Positions 24,101 to 33,100 of a stretch of 64,000 bases of DNA are shown piece by piece. A model generated the notes under the pieces. That model searched no databases and had not been told where the DNA came from. It worked only from the letters and a program-made list of their open reading frames with translations. Numbering within the stretch: the stretch's first letter is position 1; each line of letters starts with the position of its first letter. The stretch is from the NCBI GenBank assembly GCA_028277985.1, contig JANQFG010000211.1:56621-120620 (forward strand). The letters run 5' to 3'. The position numbers and the translations under genes were made by a program. Origin of the DNA: a bacterium (GTDB lineage Bacteria > Desulfobacterota > DSWW01).

Positions 24101-27100
24101 GAAATCGGGGTGGCGGGAGGTTATCGATATGTCGTCTTTGAGTCCGATGGGAGTGTGAAATGGACCCGTGTTACTCAGGACACTTCGTCAAATCGGACCG
24201 GATCCTCCGTTTTTGATTTTGACGGCGATGGAAGTGCGGAAGTCGTCTATAGTGATGAGCGCTACCTCAGGATCTACCGGGGCACCGACGGGGCTGTCCT
24301 TTTCCAAGAGCCCATTGGATCGGGAACGTTATTGGAGTTTCCGCTCGTTGTTGATGTGGACAATGACAATAACGCTGAAATAGTGGTCCCCAGCAATTGG
24401 TATCGGTTTGGACCCAAGACAGGCATCCAAGTCTTTGGCGATGCAAACGACACCTGGGTGAATACCCGGAATATTTGGAACCAGCACGCCTATTCCATTA
24501 CTAACATCAATGACGACGGCTCCATACCGCAGTCCCCGGTGAACAACTGGGAAGTCTTCAACAACTTCCGATGCAACCAGTCTGTTGACGCTCTGGCGTG
24601 CGTGGATCTGACCGCTTCCTATGTGCGCGTGGATACCTCGGCATGTCCGAATGGTATTGAGGTCATGGCCCGTATCGGAAACGGAGGTGCCCTGCATGTT
24701 GCACCCGGGATCCAGGTTGCCCTGTACGATGATGATCCGGCCGCGGGCGGATCACTACTCGCGACTACGTTGGTCGAGGAACGAATAGACCCGAGCGCAT
24801 ACGTAGATGTTGAGTTCACATCCGTTGATCCTCTCAAGGGGCTGCACACCTTGTACGTGGTCGCGGACGATGACGGCAGCGGGAACGGTCTCGTTCGAGA
24901 GATCGACGAACAGAACAACAAGACCTGGGCAAGGTTCGTGCTGTGTGGCAATCCGCCAACAATCATCTCGTCACCCGTGGTCAGCGCGCAAATAGACCGG
25001 GTCTACAACTACGATGTGGAGGCAACAGACCCCGACGTTGATGACGTTTTGTCATTTTCCCTCGATGTCTATCCGGCCGGGATGTCCATTGATCCCACAT
25101 CAGGCCTGATCGAATGGACCCCGGACTTCTCCCAGATAGGGGATTACCCGGTCGTCGTAATCGTAGAGGACCTGGAGGGGCTCTCTGATGAGCAGTCTTT
25201 CAGCATATTCGTGGAAGAGGTGAATAATGCCCCGGAGCTGGATCCGATCCAGGACCAGGTGATGGACGAAGGCGGCACTCTGAATCTACCCGTTTCCGGT
25301 TCGGATCTAGACGGAGACCCGTTAACCTTGTCCGCCAGTGGCCTGCCCTCCTTCGCCTCGCTAGCTGACAATGGTGACGGAACCGGAACAATCACCTGCT
25401 CCCCGGGTTTCGAAGATGCCGGGCAGTATCCGGTCACCGTGACCCTGAGCGATGGGGAGTTGACAGCTTCAGATGATTTCCTTCTGCAAGTGACCAACAT
25501 CAACCGCGCACCCACGGCAAATGCAGGCGGCCCCTATGAAGTTGAAATTGGGAACCCGATCAGTTTTGACGGAAGTCTGTCGAGCGATCCTGACGGAGAT
25601 CCTCTGACCTACGTGTGGGATTTCGGTGACGGCAGCCCGGAAGCAACAGGGATGCAGGTCTCGTATACCTATTCCGAGGGCGGGACATACAGCGCGACCC
25701 TCGCCGTGGACGACGGTCAGGGAGGACAGGATTCTGACACAACAACTGCCACTGTTAACGCGCCGACAGACTTTGATCTCGAGCCAACAGCCATGGATGT
25801 CAGCGGAGTCACAGTTGATCCTCAGACTCTGGAAATGAGTGGCAGTGTTCTGGTTGAGGTCCGGAACAACGGGTCGATGGATATTCCCGACGCCTACGAG
25901 CTGACTCTCTTTGAAGACACGAACCGGAACCAGGTTGTCGATGTAGGCTCCGATCAGGTTCTCGGTACTGCAATGATTGCCGATGGCCCGGCAGGGGGAA
26001 GCACCATTCCCGTTTCTATCGACACAGCGGGCACGGCGATTTTCGCGGGGAATCTTGTCTACGCCTTTGTCGACTCGGGCGACCAGATCGAAGAGACGAA
26101 CGAGGACAACAATATCACTCATAGTATGGCACAGTGCGAATACGCTCCACCTGTGGGTGAATTCGATCCGGTGCTTGAGTGGGAGTGGACGGGCAGCGAG
26201 ATCTACCCGGGCTCAAACTTGGTTATGTCTGCCCCCGTTGTCGGAAACCTCAATGATGACAATGGTGATGGGGAGGTCAACCAAAAGGATATTCCAGATA
26301 TCATATTCAACAGTTTTGATCGAACGGTGCAACCACCGGCAAGGGAATCGTACTACTACGGAGGAAGATTGAGAGCAATAAGCGGCAATGGTTTGGGCGA
26401 ACTGTTCACCGTGAGCGACTATGAAACCATGGGGGGATGTACTCCAGCTATCGCCGATATCGATGGCGACGGACTCCTAGAGATCGTGGTGGTTGAAGAA
26501 TACCTGGACTTCCTGAGAACAGCGAGAATCCTGGCTTTCGAAAACGATGGGACGTTTAAGTGGGCAAGTGAGTATTTCACCCTAAGTCGTTTCCCTGATT
26601 CCCCATCTATCAGCATTGCCGACATTGACAGCGACAATTCGCCCGAGATCATCATGGGCAGCGTTGTGCTCGAAAGTGATGGGTCCACAAAATGGTACAA
26701 GGATTTTAACGCTGGCTGGCCTGTAGCAATAGCCGTAGCAGATATCCAACTTGACGGCACCCAGGAAATCCTAATGGGCAATATCGCCTATGATCATACT
26801 GGCGCGGTCGTGTGGCAGAACTCCTCGTTACGTACAGGTTTTACCGCGGTTGCGAACTTTGATGCCGATCCCACACCAGAGATTGTTCTGGTTGCCGACG
26901 GCTATGTCTATATGTCAGAAGGCGATGGCCAACTAGTGTGGGGGCCGGTTGACTTGCCACCGAATGGCACATTCAGAGACCATGGTGGCCCGCCAACAAT
27001 TGCCGATTTCGACAATGACGGAGTTCCGGAAATAGGTATTGCCGGTGGATATAACTACGTCGTTTTCGAACCCGACGGCAGCGTCCTGTGGACAAGCCCA

Positions 27101-30100
27101 ACGCAGGATCTTTCATCAAACGCTACGGGCTCAACCGTCTTTGATTTTGATGGAGACGGTGCTTTTGAAGTTGTCTATGCAGATGAGGTCCATCTGCGGA
27201 TCTACAACGGTATAGACGGGCAGATACTGTTTGAGGAGCCCATTGGATCCGGTACTCTGTTAGAACAACCTTTGGTTGTCGATGTAGATAATGACAACAA
27301 TGCAGAAATAGTCGTAGCGAGTAACTACCGTGGCCCTAGAAATGGTATACAGGTCTTCGGCGACGCGAACGACACCTGGGTGAATACCCGAAACATCTGG
27401 AACCAGCACGCCTACTCCATAACAAACGTGAATGAGGACGGGTCCATACCCCAGTCCCCTGTGAACAACTGGGAAATCTTCAACAACTTCCGATGCAACC
27501 AGTCTGTTGACGCTCTGGCGTGCGTGGATCTGACCACCTCCTATGTACGCGTGGATACCTCGACATGTTCAAGTGATATAGAGGTCACGGCCCGCATCGG
27601 AAACGGGGGTGCACTGCATGTCGCGCCCGGGATCCAGGTTGCCCTGTACGATGATGATCCGGCCGCGGGTGGATCATTACTCGCGACTACGATGGTCGAA
27701 GAGCGGATCGATCCGGGCGCATACGTAGATGTCGAGTTCACGTCCGTGGATCCTCTGGAGGGCCTGCACACCTTGTATGTGGTCGCCGACGATGACGGAA
27801 GCGGGGCCGGCCTGGTCCGAGAGATCGACGAACAGAACAACCGGACCTGGGCAAGGTTCGTGTTGTGTGGTGATGGGCCGTCCATCATGTCTTTGCCGGT
27901 AACGGATGGCGTTCTGTGCGAACCGTACAGCTATGATGTGGAAGCCACTGATCCCGAGCCGGGAGATGTACTGACCTACTCTCTTGACTCCGCTCCTGAG
28001 GGCATGGTCATTGACGAAGACACAGGTCTTGTCCAATGGTCTCCGGTGCGAGGTCAGGGCGGGGGTCATTTCGTGGCGATTCGGGTCGAAGATACCCGAG
28101 GCGAGTATGACATCCAGGAGTTTGCGATCGCCGTTGAGATCCCCGAGGGCACTTTCTGGGACCTCTCGTGTGACTGGAGCGACGAGGTGAACCCGAACGG
28201 GCCCTGGTCGTACAATCAGGGGCCGGGGAGCCCCATCGCAACACATTGGGATGATTGGGATCCGACCTCGGGCTGCTGTTTCTATGATCCCCAGCCCGCC
28301 TGGGCAGCCACGCAGTGGCCGGAACGGGGTCACGTGCCGGTATGGCTGAAAGTCGTCTCCTCCGTTCCGACGAACATGGACACGCCGATGGGTAGTGTCC
28401 TCCTGCACGGTACCAGTTCGTATTCCTCTCTGGTAAGCACACCGGCAGGCGTTGAATGGACGAGCCCCGTAGATGGGCTAATCCAGATTTCTGGCGGCGT
28501 CTGGCATACGGGCAAATTCATAGGAAGGTATATGCCATGGACCCTCTACGTCAACGGGGGGGCGATCACCGATGGAGAGCTCACTCCGAGCGATCCGTAT
28601 ACCTCTGCGAATCCCTTCGAATTTGGAGCCGCATCCGCAGGGCCGGGCGTCCTGACTCTTGCTGTGGCAACTGGGGACGTCATCAACCTGGAATTTCGTG
28701 AAGAGAGCACGTACCTGTGGTTCGCGGGCGTGGATATGAGGATCACCCTGCTGTCGACTCCCGAAAATGATCCACCCTTCATCACATCGGATGCGGCTAC
28801 CTCGGCCAGGGAGGGGCGACTGTACACATACGATGTGGAGGCCCTTGACCCGGATCTGAACGACACATTGACCTTCTCACTACATCAATCTCCTTCCGGC
28901 ATGACGATCGATCCGGACTCGGGTCTCATCGAGTGGACGCCTATCGATACCCAGGTAGGAGAGAACGAGGTCGTGGTTGCGGTCGGTGATGCTGGAGGGC
29001 TCTCCGGTACCCAGGCATTCGATATCAGCGTAACCGCATTGCCGCCGGACCGCGGGCCTACGATTACTTCAGCACCCCCAACCTCAGGGATCGAAGGAGA
29101 ACTCTTCACGTATGAGGCGATTGCGACCGACTGCACCCCGACGTGCTCTTACGATGGGCTGCAGGTTCACTACGCATTCAATGGCAATGCGGAGGATGAA
29201 ACCGGGAACGGACATGACGGGACCGTCCATGAGGCAGTGCTCTGCCCGGATAGATGCGACTACCCGGACAGTGCATACAGTTTCGATGGCGCCAATGATT
29301 TCATAGAAGCAGACGCGACCGGCCTGCCGACTGCGGAGAGGACCACGGCGATATGGTTCTATGCAAACCGTGTCGACACGAAGCCATTCTTGATCGCCTA
29401 CGGTGGAAACGGAGGTCCCCCGGGGACATCGCATGGTTTGAATATAAACGGGAGTGGTGCGCCTGCCATCATCGTCGGTAATCATTACGGAAGCTTCAAT
29501 CTCTCTTACTACTATGCCGAGCCCCCTGTCGGAGAGTGGATGCATTTGGCAGCCACAACGGACAGCCAGGGGACCAACATATTCCTGAACGGTGAAGAAG
29601 TCGCCTCAAACGGCATTTTCATCAACAACACGTATGTAGATGGAAGAGACCTTGCCCTTGGTGTGTTCGTGGATCCGCAAGGCAATGCGCCATACGCCGA
29701 CAGTAACGTCGGATATTTCGATGGTCTGCTGGACGAGGCCCGGATTTACGACCGTGCTCTGAGCGAGGAAGAAATCCAGTGCCTGGCCGGGCAGCTCGTG
29801 ACCTTCTCGCTGGAGGACGCGCCGACCGGCATGACCATAGATCCGCTGAGCGGCCTCGTTGAGTGGATTCCGGACAGCTCACAGACTGGTGCGATTCCGG
29901 TCACCATACGGGTCGAAGACGGAGACGGGTTGTCGGACACGCAGAGTTTCGTGATTCATGTCGGTGAGGTAAACCACCCTCCGTCCTTCACCTCGACGCC
30001 CGTCACCACGGCCACTGAGGATGAGCTCTATGTCTATGACGTGGCCGTAACGGATCCTGACGTAGGAGATGTCCTCACGATTTCTATGACCGCGGGCCCG

Positions 30101-33100
30101 CAAGGCATGACGATCGATCCTGCGACCGGCGACATCCTGTGGACCCCGGAGAATTCACAGGTCGGTGACAACCCTGTCACGCTCAGAGTAGAGGATTCGG
30201 GCGGCCTGTTTGATACACAGAGCTTTGCGATTAATGTCATCAACGTGAACGATCCACCTGTGATTAGCTCGATACCGCCTACAACGGCAGCCGAGGGTTC
30301 CCTCTACACCTACGATGTCGAGGCGAACGACCCGGACCTTGGCGATGTGCCTACGTTCTCACTCGACGTGGCTCCCTCCGGCATGACGATCGATCCGACG
30401 ACGGGTCTGATTCAATGGACGCCGGAGATCGCACAGGTCGGGGACAACCCGGTCACGGTGCGTGTGCAGGATACGGCGGGGCTGTTTGACACACAGTCGT
30501 TCACAATAGCTGTCATCGTCGACACAATTCCGCCGGAGGCTACCGTGTTCGTAGATCCGGTGGAAGCGAACCCGGATGAGATCTTTACGATCTATGTGGG
30601 TGCCACGGACAACACAGAGGTTTCGTCACTGGGTCTTACCGTAAATGGTAGTCCCCTTGCCCTTGATGGGAACAACCAGGCCATCTTTTCGTCGAGCACA
30701 CCGGGACTGTTCGTAGCCATGGCCACAGCCATGGATCCTGCCGGAAACGTGGGAACTGCTTCGCAGGACTTCCGGGTGTTGGATCCGAGCGATACGGAAC
30801 ATCCAACCGTTAGCTTGGATTCGCCGGAGGCTGACTCGGAGATCACGTTACCGACGCAGATCTTCGGAACCGCAAACGACGACAATCTCGAATACTACGC
30901 GTTAGAGCTTTCCCCGAGGGGCAAGGACGAGTGGACAGAGTTCGCCCGGGGAATGACTTCGGTGGTGGCCAATGTACTCGGCACATTTGACCCGACCATG
31001 CTCCTGAATGGTCTCTACGACGTGCGTCTAACCGCAAAGGACGTGAACGGTCTGGTATCCAGGGATACCGTGGTCTACCGGGTGACCGAAGATCTCAAGG
31101 TAGGAAACTTCACGATCACACTTCAGGATCTCTCGATTCCCGTCGCCGGAATTCCGATAACGGTCAACCGTACCTATGACAGCCGGGACAAGGGTAGCCA
31201 CGACTTCGGCTACGGGTGGAGCATTGACATCCAGAATGTGAAGGTAGAAGAGAGCAGAGTTCTTGGGGAAAGTTGGGAGCAAACGGCCAGTAGCGGCATG
31301 TTCCCTACCTACTGTGTTGAGCCTGTGGGAGGGCATTATGTGTCGATTACGCTTCCGGACGGCCGCACCGAGGAATTCGATGCTACACTCACTCCGGATT
31401 GCATGTGGCTGCAACCCTTCGGGGCCGGTTTCGGTATGCAAGTCGGTTTCTCTCCGCGGCCAGGTACTTTCTCTAGTCTGGAACCTGTAGGTGCTTCGAT
31501 TGTATGGGCAACCGGAGGGCTCGGACCGGTTGAGCTGTGGTATCCGGGGACCCTGACCTCGTTTGATCCGTCCGTCTACCGTCTGACAACACCTGAGGGA
31601 ATGGTTTACGTCATAGACCAGGCCATAGGGATCAAGACAGTTACGGATCCGAACGGCAATACGCTCACATACGGGCCGGATGGAATTCTCCATTCAGCTG
31701 GCAAGGACATAGAGTTCACACGTGATGCACAGGGTCGGATCACGGAAATCACGGATCCGAACGGTGGGATCATCACTTACGAGTACGATTCCAACGGTGA
31801 TCTCATCGCGGTAACGGACCAGGTGGGGAATACCACCCGATACACGTATAATTCCTCACATGGCCTCGTCGACATCGAAGATCCCAGAGGAATCACGCCA
31901 GCGCGGAACGAGTATGATGACACCGGAAGGCTGGTTGCCCATATCGATGCGTTTGGGAATCGGATCGAGTACACCCACGACATCGACGGCCGCCAGGAGA
32001 TCGTGCAAGACCGCTTGGGCAACATGACGGTCTACGAATACGATGAGGAAGGAAATGTTACAAGCCAGACCGATCCGTTGGGCCATGTGACCTCTTATAC
32101 CTACGACGCGGAAGGGAACAAGCTCTCCGAAACCGATCCACTGGGGAACGAGACGACCTACACATATGACCTGGCCGGAAACCTGCTCACCCAAACGGAT
32201 CCCCTGGGCAATATCACGACTTACACGTACAACAGCAGAAACCAGGTTCTCGCGACCGCGGATCCCAACGGGAACACCACGACGAACACCTACGACTCGA
32301 ACGGCAATCTCCTCACAACCACGGATCCGCTGAACAACACGACCTCGAACACGTACGACTCGAGCGGGAATCTCCTCACCACAACGAACTGCCTGGACAA
32401 TGTGACCAGCTACGCATACGACAGCTACGGCAATCTCACCCGGCAGACCGATGCCCTCGGGAATGACACCACGTACACCTACGATTCCAATGGTAACCAG
32501 CTAACCCAGACAACGACTCGCACAACAGATTCGGGCCCCGTCACTATGACCACGACCTATGAATACGACACCCTGAATCGACTCATCAGGACCATTGACC
32601 CGGATGGGTATGAATCGGTTACGGAGTACAATGCCATTGGGAAGAAATCCGCCACGCTTGATAAGAACGGGAACAGGACGGAGTACGAGTACGACCTGAT
32701 GGGCAACCTGATCACAACCACCTACCCGGACGGGGCCACTGAAACTGCCGCATTCGATGCGAATGGCAACAGGGAAAGCTCTGCAGACAGGGCAGGGCGG
32801 ATCACGACCTACGAGTACGATGCGGCGAATAGGCTTACAAGGACGATCTACCCCGACGGAGCAGAAACGAGCACCCTATACAATGAAGCGGGAAGGATGA
32901 TCTCGACCTTCGACGAGAATGGGAATGCAACTTCCTACGGATACGATATTGCCGGAAGAAGGACGAGTGTTACAGACGCTCTCGGTCAGGTGACGAGTTT
33001 CGGCTACGATTTCAGCGGGAACCAGCTCAGCATGACGGATGCAAACGGGAACACGACTTCTTTCCAATACGATGAATTGAACAGAAGGGTCAGGACGATC

